A DNA stretch of 64,000 nt from DASRSS01 sp963799045 (GTDB taxonomy: Bacteria > Actinomycetota > Actinomycetes > Mycobacteriales > Jatrophihabitantaceae): NCBI GenBank assembly GCA_963799045.1, contig CAWCVN010000004.1, forward strand, positions 186,001 through 250,000. The letters run 5' to 3'. The translations under genes and the position numbers were made by a program. Numbering within the stretch: the stretch's first letter is position 1; every line of letters begins with the position of its first letter. The notes beneath the pieces were generated by a model. It was given only the letters and a program-made list of their open reading frames with translations, ran no database searches and had not been told where the DNA came from. Positions 1-8,051 of this stretch are shown here, piece by piece.

Positions 1-1
1 G

Positions 2-715
2 GGTGTGGACAACGGCTGGCAGCAGCGCCCGCCGGTGCGCCTGGCGACCCACGAGGCCGGCCCGCATCCGGTGCAGGTGACGGAGGAGACGGCCTGGCCG
101 CCGGTCGACCTGACCTGGCGCGAGCTGCACCTGGACACCGCGGCGGGCACCCTTACCGAAGCGGTGCCGGCGGCGGACGGCAGGGCCTCGTTCCGCGCCC
201 GATCACATGGACTGTCTTTCGCGTGGACCGCCACCGAAGGCGTGGACGTGATCGGCCCGGCCGCGCTGCGGCTCTTCCTCGAACTGGACGGCTGCGACGA
301 CGTCCATCTGTTCGCCGGGCTGCGCAAGTTCCGCGACGGCCGTGAGGTGACCTTCGAAGGGTCGTACGGCTACGCCGGCGACCTGGTCACCGTGGGCTGG
401 CAACGCGCCGCCTTCCGCGACCTCGACGAGGAGCTGAGCACCCCTGAGCAGCCCGTGCATACCTATCGCCACGCGAAGCCTGTCTGTCCAGGCGAGATCG
501 TCGAGGTGCACGTCGCGCTGCTGCCGCACGCCACCCGGCTGCGCGCCGGCGACCAGCTACGACTCGAGATCGCCGGGCGCTGGCTGCAGCCCCGGAACCC
601 GATCACAGGCCAGCTCCCCACCGGCTACGCCCGAAGCCCGCGCGGTCACGTCAGCCTGCACACCGGACCCGATTACCCCGCCCGCCTCCTGATCGGCGCT
701 CGAGCGCCGCGCTGA
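2..715 (+). CDS. CocE/NonD family hydrolase, C-terminal part (cut by window edge)
   Basis: The reading frame is open from the first bases, so the catalytic alpha/beta-hydrolase half lies outside the window. The visible 237 residues form the jelly-roll C-terminal domain of the X-Pro dipeptidyl-peptidase/cocaine-esterase group (PepX_C). Typical signs are the run from GPAALRLFLELDG through DDVHLFAGLRKF (an acyl-binding strand pair), the HVALLPHATRLRAGDQLRLEI stretch, and the late SLHTG motif. Proteins of this family hydrolyse esters or amides of small substrates in the cytoplasm; the substrate cannot be inferred from this half. It stops at 713-715 and is followed by a long non-coding stretch, so no operon partner is visible downstream. 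Confidence 0.8.
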   Translation, partial: GVDNGWQQRPPVRLATHEAGPHPVQVTEETAWPPVDLTWRELHLDTAAGTLTEAVPAADGRASFRARSHGLSFAWTATEGVDVIGPAALRLFLELDGCDDVHLFAGLRKFRDGREVTFEGSYGYAGDLVTVGWQRAAFRDLDEELSTPEQPVHTYRHAKPVCPGEIVEVHVALLPHATRLRAGDQLRLEIAGRWLQPRNPITGQLPTGYARSPRGHVSLHTGPDYPARLLIGARAPR

Positions 716-1443
716 GTTCGACGTCGAGGACACGCACCATGTCCGCGGCGAAACATGCGCTTGATCGCGTTACCGCAGCGCAACTTCGGCCTGTTCATCT
801 GCCTTCTTGGAGCGCACCGAGCAATCCCGGCGGCGGCGCTTCTCGCGGGCGGCGCTCGGCAAGGTAGCGGTGTTCTGGCGCTCGCGGCGCAGGCGTTCGC
901 GCTCCGACGACCGGACTCGCTGGTTGCGGCTCATCATCGACCATCCCCTCGGCCGCGGAGCCGCGTCCGCGCCGACTCACGTATTGAGTTTGGCCGGGCA
1001 ACGATCAAGGTATGACCTTGAGCGAGTCACGCATCGGCCACCCGCGCGCTGCCCGTTTCTCGTTGCTGAACGCCGAGTCCACTTGCAGCGGCGCAGGATC
1101 GTTTCATCCGCGCGAACGTCCTAGCCACGATGAGTCGCACCCAGTCGTCAGCGACAACGCCGACAGCCCGTGCTCGGCTGCCCACAAGTCGGCGTGGTCG
1201 ATCAGCCGCCGGCCAATGCCCTCGCCGGCGTGCGACGGATGCAGGTACGCGAGACGGCTACTCGTGCCGCGCTGCGGCTCTCAAGACCGCCGCACTGGGC
1301 CACGATGCGAGCCTGCCAGATACACGAAGGTGCCGAACTTGCTGGGCGCAGCGCGTCGCCTCCTTTCACGCCGCCCGTTGTCCGGTGTGCAGCTCGGAAT
1401 CGTGACGGGGTCCCGTCGCCTGTGCCGATCCGAGGTCGGGTAT
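716..1443. other. Gene-poor stretch with decayed sequence
   Basis: This 728-base stretch has no convincing intact gene. It holds an acetyltransferase fragment (entered separately, 1104-1280). It also holds a 55-codon minus-strand frame (770-937) coding for an Arg/Lys-rich peptide without recognisable motif, which I do not call. Several longer frames on both strands are Arg/Pro/Ser-rich and overlap each other, as expected of random reading in GC-rich DNA. Confidence 0.5.
1104..1280 (-). pseudogene. GNAT acetyltransferase remnant
   Basis: A 58-codon open stretch on the minus strand reads like motif A and the following helix of a GNAT N-acetyltransferase. It has a beta strand ending SSRLAYLHPSHAGEGIGRR (the acetyl-CoA pyrophosphate loop, normally Q/RxxGxG/A), then LIDHADLWAAEHG and LSALSLTT. 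It begins directly after an in-frame stop at 1281-1283 and ends at a stop at 1104-1106. The N-terminal strands and the C-terminal half of a roughly 150-residue GNAT are absent. It is therefore a fossil of a longer gene, not a functional protein. The match is by motif reading only. Confidence 0.55.
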
Positions 1444-2007
1444 TCAACGCCTGGTCTCGTACCTGGCTAGGAGCACGCCTTCGGGGAACGTCCGGGTCTC
1501 CACCAAGTTGAGGTTCACCCAGTTGTCCAGGGCCGTGAAGAATGGCGTGCCACCGCCCACCAGGACTGGGTGGGTAACGATCGCGTACTCGTCGATCAGC
1601 CCGGCGCGCATGGCCGCTGCGGCGAGGGTGGCGCCACCGATGTCCATGGCGCCGCCACCGTCAGTCTTGAGCCGGGTGATCTCGGTGACCGCGTCGCCGG
1701 CGACCAGGCGTGTGTTCCAGTCGACCGTGCTGATCGTCGCCGAGAACACCACCTTCGGCATGTCCCGCCAGCGGCGGGCGAACTCGATGTGGGCCGGTGT
1801 GGCACCGGGCTGCTGGTCGGCGGCCGGCCAGTGGGAACTCATCGTCTCCCACAGTCTGCGCCCGTACAGCGCCAGCCCCGTCGCCCCCACCCGGTCGGAC
1901 CACCACTGGAACAGCTCGTCGCTCGGTACACTCCAGGCGAGGTCGTTGCCCGGCGCGGCTATGTAGCCGTCCAGGCTCAGGTTCATGCCGAAGGTCAGTT
2001 TCCGCAT
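1444..2007 (-). CDS. Dihydrofolate reductase family protein (RibD C-terminal fold)
   Basis: This 187-residue protein has the hallmarks of the DHFR-like/RibD-C superfamily: the opening MRKLTFGMNLSLDGYIA, a central FGRRLWETM-like segment (YGRRLWETM, about 48-56), and the NADPH-binding GGATLAAAAMRAGLIDEY (about 123-140) followed by HPVLVGGGTPFF. Members reduce unknown small molecules with NADPH and are common as single genes in actinobacteria. The length is normal for the family. ATG start at 2005-2007. It is not a true folA: the conserved folate-site pattern is not present. No neighbours suggest a pathway. Confidence 0.85.
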   Translation of the reverse strand: MRKLTFGMNLSLDGYIAAPGNDLAWSVPSDELFQWWSDRVGATGLALYGRRLWETMSSHWPAADQQPGATPAHIEFARRWRDMPKVVFSATISTVDWNTRLVAGDAVTEITRLKTDGGGAMDIGGATLAAAAMRAGLIDEYAIVTHPVLVGGGTPFFTALDNWVNLNLVETRTFPEGVLLARYETRR

Positions 2008-2203
2008 GGCGTCAGCCTGCTACGGGTCGGCAGTCGGGGTACAGACCATCACGGCGCGGCAAGCCGCGCAGATCGCGGGTATCGAGCGGGGGCGCGTTCC
2101 GCCCAACGCGCCGAACGACGGGTACGCGCACCGCGTGGTGTGAAACGCGGCAGACGGCGGCTAGCCCTTCGCGATCTTGCGCGTTGCGTAGGCTGACGGC
2201 GAG

Positions 2204-2500
2204 TCAGTGCTGTCGGTCTGAGCGTGTGAACCCGCCGGCCCGCCAGTACATGTAGCCGGAGACGTACGCGGTCATGCCGAATAGGAAGAGCACCTCACCC
2301 ACGCTCACGTGTCTCGAGATCGAAAGCATCACGACGTCGAAGACGAGCAGGATGAAGCCTATGGCGAGCGCGATCTGCCGGCTGCGTGGCGAGTGCGTCC
2401 CGGTAAGAGGATGCGCACGCAAATGCGCACCGCGCATGATGACCCTGCCAAACATCAGCCCGTACACCAGCGCAAGCAGAACGTAGGCGAACACCTCCAC
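2204..2500 (-). CDS. Small integral membrane protein, unknown function
   Basis: About 98 residues with three hydrophobic segments: FAYVLLALVYGLMFGRVIM near the start, IALAIGFILLVFDVVMLSI in the middle, and VLFLFGMTAYVSGYMYW near the end. Short Arg/His loops separate them. The GTG at 2498-2500 is chosen because it directly precedes the first membrane segment; there is no clear ribosome-binding site and a GTG two codons later is possible. The frame extends further upstream, but that part is Arg/Ser-rich and overlaps the universal stress gene, so it is not believed. I do not recognise a family. It is transcribed away from the stress module. Confidence 0.5.
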   Translation of the reverse strand: MEVFAYVLLALVYGLMFGRVIMRGAHLRAHPLTGTHSPRSRQIALAIGFILLVFDVVMLSISRHVSVGEVLFLFGMTAYVSGYMYWRAGGFTRSDRQH

Positions 2501-2708
2501 GCGCAGAACGTCCCACGCCGGAGCGCGGTCGGCCACTGGCCGTCGGCCGGAGAGCCGCGGGGCAGGTTCCACCCGATTCCCGACCGCCGTCACCCCGTTG
2601 CGTGCAGCCAGAGGCACCCGCCTATCACCGAGGAGGGCCTTGGTCCTTAGCGCGCCACGCCCGCAGCTGCGAGCCTGGAGACCACACCAGCTGGAGAGGG
2701 GCGCAGTA

Positions 2709-3515
2709 GTGGCCAGTGTCATTGCCGGCTTCGACGGCTCAGCCGGCTCTCGCGCGGCGCTGCACTGGGCGGTGCGGGAGGCTCGGCTACGCCGACTGCC
2801 GGTGCGGGCGCTGACCTTCCTCGACGGCCTTGACCAGCCCGACGCACCGACCGAGGCCGACCTCGACGCGATCCGATCCCAGCTTGTCCCCGCGGTGCTC
2901 GCGCTCAACGCCGACCAACAGATCGACTACCAGGTGGTCGCCGGCTCGCCGCAGGCTGGGCTGATCGCCGCCTGCACCGCCGAAGACTTACTCGTCGTCG
3001 GTTCCCGTGGCCGAAACCCGCTGACCGAGCTACTGCTCGGCTCGGTAAGCCACGCCTGCCTGCACGCCGCCCCGTGCGCCGTCGCGATCATTCCCATCGG
3101 CGAGGAGCACCCTCGGCAACACAACCGTGTGATCGTAGGCGTCGACGGTTCCGCGCCAGCGCGGCGCGCCCTGCGCGTAGCCGCTGCCGAGGCCCGCCTG
3201 CGCGAAGCGAGCTTGCACGCCCTGCACGCCGTGTACTGGGTTCCCATCGGCGCCGAACTCGCCACACCTGACGACCAGCAACTCGTGAACTGGGGCCGGC
3301 ACCTCGTCGCCGCCGAACTGCGCGAAACCCACGTCGCCGCACGCCCGGTGGTGGTGCCCGGGCACGCCGGACAGGTACTGACCCGGCACAGCGAACACGC
3401 CGACCTGCTCGTCGTCGGCTCCCGCGGCCGAGGTCCGCTGGTGAGCCTGCTCGCCGGCTCTACCGCCGACTACTGCGCCCGCCATGCACGCTGTCCGGTC
3501 CTGATCACCCGCTAG
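2709..3515 (+). CDS. Tandem universal stress protein (two USP domains)
   Basis: 268 residues made of two UspA domains (about 1-135 and 139-268). Each ends with the ATP-binding signature G-2X-G-9X-G(S/T): G98/G101/G111-S112 in the first and the matching GSRGRGPLVSLLAGST in the second. Each opens with the VxGxDGS strand (IAGFDGSAGS and VIVGVDGSAPA). Such tandem ATP-binding USPs are typical members of actinobacterial hypoxia/dormancy (DosR) regulons. The GTG at 2709 is chosen over upstream frame extension because a GAGAGGGG ribosome-binding site lies about 8 bases before it and the domain starts immediately after. It is followed by a CBS protein and a permease on the same strand. Confidence 0.9.
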   Translation: MASVIAGFDGSAGSRAALHWAVREARLRRLPVRALTFLDGLDQPDAPTEADLDAIRSQLVPAVLALNADQQIDYQVVAGSPQAGLIAACTAEDLLVVGSRGRNPLTELLLGSVSHACLHAAPCAVAIIPIGEEHPRQHNRVIVGVDGSAPARRALRVAAAEARLREASLHALHAVYWVPIGAELATPDDQQLVNWGRHLVAAELRETHVAARPVVVPGHAGQVLTRHSEHADLLVVGSRGRGPLVSLLAGSTADYCARHARCPVLITR

Positions 3516-3605
3516 CGGCGGAGACCCCGCGTTAGGCACTACCTGGCCCGGCCGAGCGCCAGGCGCAGCACGCCGGCCAGCAGGTCCAGGGCGCCCCGTG
3601 GCCGG

Positions 3606-3626
3606 CTAGTGACCTTCGGTCACTAG
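3606..3626. promoter_or_regulatory. Perfect inverted repeat, DosR/DevR-box-like
   Basis: Two 9-base arms, CTAGTGACC (3606-3614) and GGTCACTAG (3618-3626), flank a TTC centre. The palindrome lies about 82 bases upstream of the CBS-protein start and about 90 bases after the USP stop. Its GTGACC-TTC-GGTCAC core resembles the GGGAC-N-GTCCC dyads recognised by DosR/DevR-type response regulators, and the flanking genes (tandem USP, CBS-pair protein) are the classic gene types of that regulon. The short loop and lack of a T-run argue against a simple terminator, but a role as one cannot be excluded. Confidence 0.45.
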
Positions 3627-3707
3627 CGTCGAGGGCGACGCGTCGGGAAGCCTGGTCGACAGCAGGACTGTGCTGCTGTCCGAGCCTGACTGAGCCTGGG
3701 AGCCACG

Positions 3708-4157
3708 ATGCATGCCCGCGAGCTTGCCGAACCCTTCCCCACCGTGCCGCTGGACGCGGACGTGCTCACCGCCGCGCGCAAGATGGCCTACCATCATCAA
3801 CCGGGACTGATCGTTTGCGATCTCGGGCAACACCCCTACGCGGTGTTGCCCGGCTCGCAGGTGCTCAAGTTCGTCCTTCCGAGGTACGTGCAAGAGCAGC
3901 CGGGGCTCGCGCACGCCTTTGACGAGCGCGCCGCGGATGAGCTGCGCACCAGGCTTGCGCGCCACACGGTCCGCGAGGTACTGCCCGAGCCGGACGACAT
4001 CGACGAAATCCCCGTGGTCGACGGCGATGCAACGACACTTGAGATCGCCGCCCTGATGGTCCGGTTACGAAGCCCGCTCGTGGCGGTCGTCGACGGCGGG
4101 CGGGTCGTCGGCGCGATCACGATCAGCCGGCTACTCACCGAGATCTTGCCGGCATGA
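3708..4157 (+). CDS. CBS-domain protein
   Basis: 149 residues with an N-terminal CBS motif (MHARELAEPFPTVPLDADVLTAARKM) and a second one (DEIPVVDGDATTLEIAALMVRLRSPLVAVVDGGRVVGAITISRLL, about 104-147). A pair of CBS domains usually binds adenine nucleotides as an energy sensor. The stop overlaps the start of the next gene in an ATGA arrangement (4154-4157), so the protein and the following permease are translationally coupled. Fused or adjacent CBS units often gate transporters. A DosR-like palindrome lies upstream. The exact ligand is unknown. Confidence 0.8.
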   Translation: MHARELAEPFPTVPLDADVLTAARKMAYHHQPGLIVCDLGQHPYAVLPGSQVLKFVLPRYVQEQPGLAHAFDERAADELRTRLARHTVREVLPEPDDIDEIPVVDGDATTLEIAALMVRLRSPLVAVVDGGRVVGAITISRLLTEILPA

Positions 4158-5437
4158 CGGTCGCCGCCGTCGCGATCTTCGTCGCGGCCTACATCCTCAT
4201 CGCCACCGAGCGCATCCACCGGGTGGCCGCGGCACTGGGCGGTGCCGCGGCGATGGTGCTCATCGGCGTGGTCGATGCGCGCGTCGCGTTCTTCAGCGAA
4301 GAGACCGGCGTCGACTGGAACGTCATCTTCCTTCTGCTGGGCATGATGGTGATCGTCAGCGTGCTCAAGCAGACCGGCGTGTTCGACTACGTCGCGATCT
4401 GGGCCGCCAAACGAGTGCGCGGACGCCCGTTCGCGCTGATGGTGATGCTAGTGACGATCACCGCGGTCGCCTCTGCGCTGCTCGACAACGTCACCACCGT
4501 GCTGCTCATCGCCCCGGTGACCATCCTGGTCTGCGAACTCCTCGCCCTGGGCCCGGTCCCCTTCCTGATAGCCGAAGCGCTGGCCTCCAACATCGGCGGC
4601 ATGGCTACTCTGGTCGGGGACCCGCCCAACATCATCATCGGCAGCCGCGCCGGCTTGTCGTTCAACGACTTCGTCGTCAACCTGGCACCCCTGGTCGTGA
4701 TTTTGCTGATCGTGTTCATCGGGCTGTGCCGGATCATGTTCCGTTCGGCGTTCACCTACGACCGAGACCGCGTCAGCGCTGTCATGGAACTCGACGAGCG
4801 AGAAGTCGTCACCGACGGCGCGCTGCTCGTTCGGTCGCTGGTGTTGCTCGGCCTCGTCATGGTCGGGTTCGTCGCCCATTCCGCGCTCGGCGTCGAACCG
4901 TCCCTGGTGGCGCTGCTCGGTGCCGGGGCGCTGGTGGCGGTCTCCAGGCTCGAGCCGGCCAAGTACCTCGAAGAAGTTGAATGGCCCACCCTGGTGTTCT
5001 TCATGGGCCTATTCATCATGGTCGGTGCCCTGGTCGAGGTCGGCGTCATCGAACACCTCGGCAGGGCCCTCACCGACGCGATCGGCGACCGCTACTTCCT
5101 GGCCGCGACCGTGCTGCTGATCGGCTCCGCGCTGCTGTCCGGCGTAGTCGACAACATCCCCTACGTCGCCAGCATGGCCCCGCTCGTGCAGGGCCTCGTC
5201 GCCGACGCCGGCCGCGCCAGCGGCGCTACCGCCCTGTGGTGGGCACTCGCGGCCGGGGCTGACCTCGGCGGCAATGCCACCGCCGTGGGCGCCAGCGCCA
5301 ACGTTGTCATCCTCGGCATCGCCGCTCGCAACGGCCACCCCATCTCGTTCTGGAAGTTCACCAAGTACGGCCAGGTAGTCACGATCGTCACGGTCGCGAT
5401 CGCCTGGGCCTACATCTGGCTCCGCTACTACGCATAG
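4154..5437 (+). CDS. ArsB/NhaD-superfamily (SLC13-type) membrane permease
   Basis: 427 residues with about eleven hydrophobic segments. Family motifs are a first half ending in LLDNVTTVLLIAPVT, then EALASNIGGMATLVGDPPNIIIG (the conserved GDPPNI loop, about 139-161). A second half mirrors it with SGVVDNIPYVASMAPLV and GADLGGNATAVGASANVV. This inverted-repeat architecture is that of the ion transporter superfamily containing ArsB arsenite pumps, NhaD antiporters and the P-protein. No ArsC or ArsR lies nearby, so arsenic export is not supported. Its coupling with a CBS protein and proximity to a stress protein suggest ion homeostasis under stress. It resembles the Rv2684/Rv2685 type. Confidence 0.85.
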   Translation: MTVAAVAIFVAAYILIATERIHRVAAALGGAAAMVLIGVVDARVAFFSEETGVDWNVIFLLLGMMVIVSVLKQTGVFDYVAIWAAKRVRGRPFALMVMLVTITAVASALLDNVTTVLLIAPVTILVCELLALGPVPFLIAEALASNIGGMATLVGDPPNIIIGSRAGLSFNDFVVNLAPLVVILLIVFIGLCRIMFRSAFTYDRDRVSAVMELDEREVVTDGALLVRSLVLLGLVMVGFVAHSALGVEPSLVALLGAGALVAVSRLEPAKYLEEVEWPTLVFFMGLFIMVGALVEVGVIEHLGRALTDAIGDRYFLAATVLLIGSALLSGVVDNIPYVASMAPLVQGLVADAGRASGATALWWALAAGADLGGNATAVGASANVVILGIAARNGHPISFWKFTKYGQVVTIVTVAIAWAYIWLRYYA

Positions 5438-5602
5438 TCCCCCGAGCCTCGCTCGCGTAGACGTGACAGCGGCGTGCGCTACTCGTGACGCTGGAGGAAG
5501 CGCACGATCGTCGGCGTCAAGCACCGAGCAGATGGATCACCGGGCCGATGAGTCTTGCTGTCGTCACACGTCAGTAGTGATGACAGGAAAGTGAGGGTTC
5601 AG

Positions 5603-6769
5603 GTGAGCGGGCTGTCTCATGCCGGGCTGGAGCGCCTGTCGGAGGTCGCGAGCTCGCACGTCGGCCCGGCCGGAGTGCCGGGGCTGGCGGCGCTGGTCGC
5701 GTCCGGGGGCGACGTGCATGTCGAGACCCTCGGGCGGTTGTCGATCAACGGACCACCGGTGCGGCGTGACTCGCTGTTTCGTATTGCGTCCACGACCAAG
5801 GCGCTCACTGGTGCGGTCACGATGGCCCTGGTCGACGAGGAGCTTGTCGCGCTCGATGAGCCGGTACGGCACCACCTGCCCGAGCTCGCGGCACCGCGGG
5901 TGCTGCGGCGAATGGACGGGCCTGTCGACGAGACCGTCCCCGCCCGACGCGAAATCACCGTACGCGACCTGCTGACGTTCACGTTCGGGTTCGGCATCCA
6001 TGCCGGCATGTTCACCGCGGCGAAACCCTGGCCGATCACGGCGGCTGCGGCCGAGGCGGAGCTGGCCGCACTGGGTGCCCCGGACCCGAAGGCGGCGCCC
6101 CACGCGGACGAGTGGCTCAAACGATTCGGCGACCTGCCGTTGATGGCGCAACCGGGCGAGCGGTGGCTGTACAACACCGGTGCTCAGGTTCTCGGCATCC
6201 TGTGCCAGCGGGCCGCGGGGGCGTCGTCCTACCACGAGGTGCTGCGCGCCCGGCTGCTCGAGCCTCTGGGCATGACGCAGACGTCGTTCGTCGCACCCGC
6301 GGTGGCGCGCCTGGCGACCGCCTACCTGAACACCCCGGCCGGGTTGGCGGTGTGGGATCCGCCGGAGGGCAGCTGGGCACGTCCACCGGCGTTCGACGAC
6401 GGCGCCGCCGGGCTCGTCTCAACTGTTGACGACCTCTACGCGTTCGCCCTCGTGCTCCTTTGCGGCGGCGTTCCCGTCCTTTCGCGAGCGTCGGCGGCCG
6501 CGATGACGCGCGACCAGCTCACCCCGGCGCAACGGGCAGGGCAAGCAGCGCTCCTCGGAGACCGCTCGTGGGGCCTGTGCCAGTCCGTAATCACCTCAGG
6601 TGAGCGAGCCGGCGCCTACGGATGCGACGGCGGTCTGGGGTCATCCTTCCTCGTCGACCCAGCGCGAGACCTGGTCATCATCGTGCTCACGCAACGGCTG
6701 TGGGACCGGGCGCAGCCGCCCGACGTGCACACCGAACTGCAGGCGGCGGCGTATGCCGCCTTGCGGTGA
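5603..6769 (+). CDS. Serine hydrolase, class C beta-lactamase/esterase fold
   Basis: 388 residues of the beta-lactamase-related (EstB/penicillin-binding) family. The nucleophile motif SxxK is S-T-T-K within SLFRIASTTKALTGAV (about 58-73). The second-box tyrosine appears as ERWLYNTGAQVLG (about 185-197), and a C-terminal strand with GCDGGLGSSF corresponds to the KTG-like H/KxG region. Members usually cleave small esters or act as D-aminopeptidases rather than hydrolysing beta-lactams. No signal peptide is visible, so it is cytoplasmic. GTG 5603 is preferred because GTGAGG lies six bases upstream; an earlier GTG at 5591 has no proper site. A VOC protein follows after about 67 bases. Confidence 0.85.
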   Translation: MSGLSHAGLERLSEVASSHVGPAGVPGLAALVASGGDVHVETLGRLSINGPPVRRDSLFRIASTTKALTGAVTMALVDEELVALDEPVRHHLPELAAPRVLRRMDGPVDETVPARREITVRDLLTFTFGFGIHAGMFTAAKPWPITAAAAEAELAALGAPDPKAAPHADEWLKRFGDLPLMAQPGERWLYNTGAQVLGILCQRAAGASSYHEVLRARLLEPLGMTQTSFVAPAVARLATAYLNTPAGLAVWDPPEGSWARPPAFDDGAAGLVSTVDDLYAFALVLLCGGVPVLSRASAAAMTRDQLTPAQRAGQAALLGDRSWGLCQSVITSGERAGAYGCDGGLGSSFLVDPARDLVIIVLTQRLWDRAQPPDVHTELQAAAYAALR

Positions 6770-6836
6770 TGGTGGTCATCACCATCCGCCCGCCCAGCAC
6801 TGGGACGTTCCCGACAAGATCGAACAGGAGTTCGTT

Positions 6837-7244
6837 GTGGCCGGTGTGCCTCCCACTCCCTACGTCCAGTTTGCAGGCGTCGCGCAGGGGGCGTTGGCCT
6901 TCTACGGCCGCGTCTTCGGGTGCTCGGTCCAGGTGCACACCTTCGAACAGTTCGGTCGAACCGACGGTCCCCCTGACGCCGTCGCTCACGGCTACCTCGT
7001 CGGCGGCCCGGTCCACCTCTTTGCCGCTGACGTAGCTGGCGAGGAGCGTCCACTCCGGTGCGAGGGAATGATGTTGTCCCTGCTCGGCATCGCTGCGCCC
7101 TCCGTGCTGCGTGCCTGGTTCTCTGAGCTTTCGCAAGGTGGCCGGGTGGTGGATGACCTGCAGCTGCGGCCGTGGGGAGCATCGGATGGCCAGGTGATCG
7201 ACCGGTACGGACTCCACTGGCTCGTGGGATTCGAGGGCGGCTAG
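6837..7244 (+). CDS. VOC-fold protein, PhnB-like
   Basis: 135 residues matching the PhnB/3-demethylubiquinone methyltransferase-like branch of the vicinal oxygen chelate fold: PYVQFAGVAQGALAFYGRVFG (normally PYLxFxGxAxEAxxFY), a central AHGYLVGGPVHLFAADV strand, and a final DRYGLHWLVGFEGG. Members bind small ligands or metals and many have no assigned reaction. The usual metal-binding His/Glu pattern is weak here. GTG 6837 has a good CAGGAG ribosome-binding site six bases upstream. It is probably co-transcribed with the preceding esterase. Confidence 0.75.
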   Translation: MAGVPPTPYVQFAGVAQGALAFYGRVFGCSVQVHTFEQFGRTDGPPDAVAHGYLVGGPVHLFAADVAGEERPLRCEGMMLSLLGIAAPSVLRAWFSELSQGGRVVDDLQLRPWGASDGQVIDRYGLHWLVGFEGG

Positions 7245-7349
7245 CGGTGGTCGGTGGGCCAGCGTCCGCCGAACACTCGCATGTTCGTCATGCCGCGTGC
7301 CGCCGCGGCGGCTGGGATCGCGTGGCGGGCGCGTTGGTCGACAACGCGC

Positions 7350-8030
7350 TCACGGTGCCGAGGATGCGGTAACCGAGGACGGGTCGGGCTGCACCGCCTC
7401 CGCCGCGATCTCGCTGCCGCGTCCGTGCAGGTCCAGTTGCACACGCACGGTCAGCAGATCTGCGCCGAGAACGCGGACGTTGATCGCATTGACGGCGCGC
7501 AGTGGATGCCAGGCGATGATGCGCCGCTGCCGCGCAAGCGGGTCATCGTCGGGCAGCACCGTGGCGTGGCCGGCCACCCAGCGGTAGCGCAGGCCGATGC
7601 GCAACCGTACCCGGACATGCGGGTCGTGCTGAATGTTGCGCACGTAGCCGGCGCGCGCGCCGTGTTCGGCGATGATCCAGAACGCGTCACCCGTGCGACC
7701 GTTGCCGACCGGCACCCGCCGCGGCCGTCCTGAGACCCGCCCGCGTGTCTCCAGCAGCGCCAGCCCGAACGGGTTGATGCCTACAGCCAGCAGCGCGCGC
7801 GTCAGCGGGTTGATCGCCCAGCGCTGGATCGTTCGCACAAGCAGCACCTTGATCCGCCGGCTCCGGGCAGTGAGCGCCAGCAGCCCAACATAGGTGGCCG
7901 TCTGCGCGCCGGCAGAGATCAGGCTGCGCTGCGGGTTGATCGCGTACAGGCACCAAACACCGGCGGTCGCCGCGATCGTCCCTGCAACAAGCCCACGAGG
8001 CAGGTTCATACGATTGTATGGTCTCATCAT
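7350..8030 (-). CDS. Deazaflavin (F420)-dependent nitroreductase family protein
   Basis: 226 residues. An N-terminal region with two hydrophobic stretches (GLVAGTIAATAGVWCLYAI and TATYVGLLALTA) precedes a DDN-like split-barrel domain: LLETRGRVSGRPRRVPVGNG (family LLTTTGRKSGxxRxxPL), FWIIAEHGARAGYVRNIQHDPHVRVRL (WxxNLRANPxVxV) and WVAGHATVLPDDDPLARQ. This family uses F420H2 to reduce quinones or other acceptors. The start is uncertain: ATG at 8028-8030 or ATG at 8007-8009. The second would be leaderless, with the twin palindromes lying over its -10/-35 region. The gene is divergent from a TetR and almost certainly its target. Confidence 0.8.
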   Translation of the reverse strand: MMRPYNRMNLPRGLVAGTIAATAGVWCLYAINPQRSLISAGAQTATYVGLLALTARSRRIKVLLVRTIQRWAINPLTRALLAVGINPFGLALLETRGRVSGRPRRVPVGNGRTGDAFWIIAEHGARAGYVRNIQHDPHVRVRLRIGLRYRWVAGHATVLPDDDPLARQRRIIAWHPLRAVNAINVRVLGADLLTVRVQLDLHGRGSEIAAEAVQPDPSSVTASSAP

Positions 8031-8041
8031 ACGACTGTATG
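8007..8041. promoter_or_regulatory. Twin TetR operators in a divergent promoter
   Basis: Two copies of a 14-base palindrome with arms CATAC and GTATG lie at 8007-8020 (centre GATT) and 8028-8041 (centre GACT). Their centres are 21 bases apart, two helical turns, so two dimers could bind on the same face. They fill the gap between the oxidoreductase gene (minus) and the tetR gene (plus), overlapping the start region of the former and ending 10 bases before the ATG of the latter. This is the expected layout for an autoregulating TetR repressor. Confidence 0.8.
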
Positions 8042-8051
8042 CTCGTCACCC

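Noticed and set aside
770..937. 55-codon minus-strand frame, Arg/Lys-rich
   Set aside because: No ribosome-binding site, no motif, and lies in decayed-looking sequence.
2630..2648. A second DosR-like dyad (GGGCC-TT-GGTCC) before the USP gene
   Set aside because: Arms mismatch and the spacing differs from the 3606-3626 palindrome; too weak to call.
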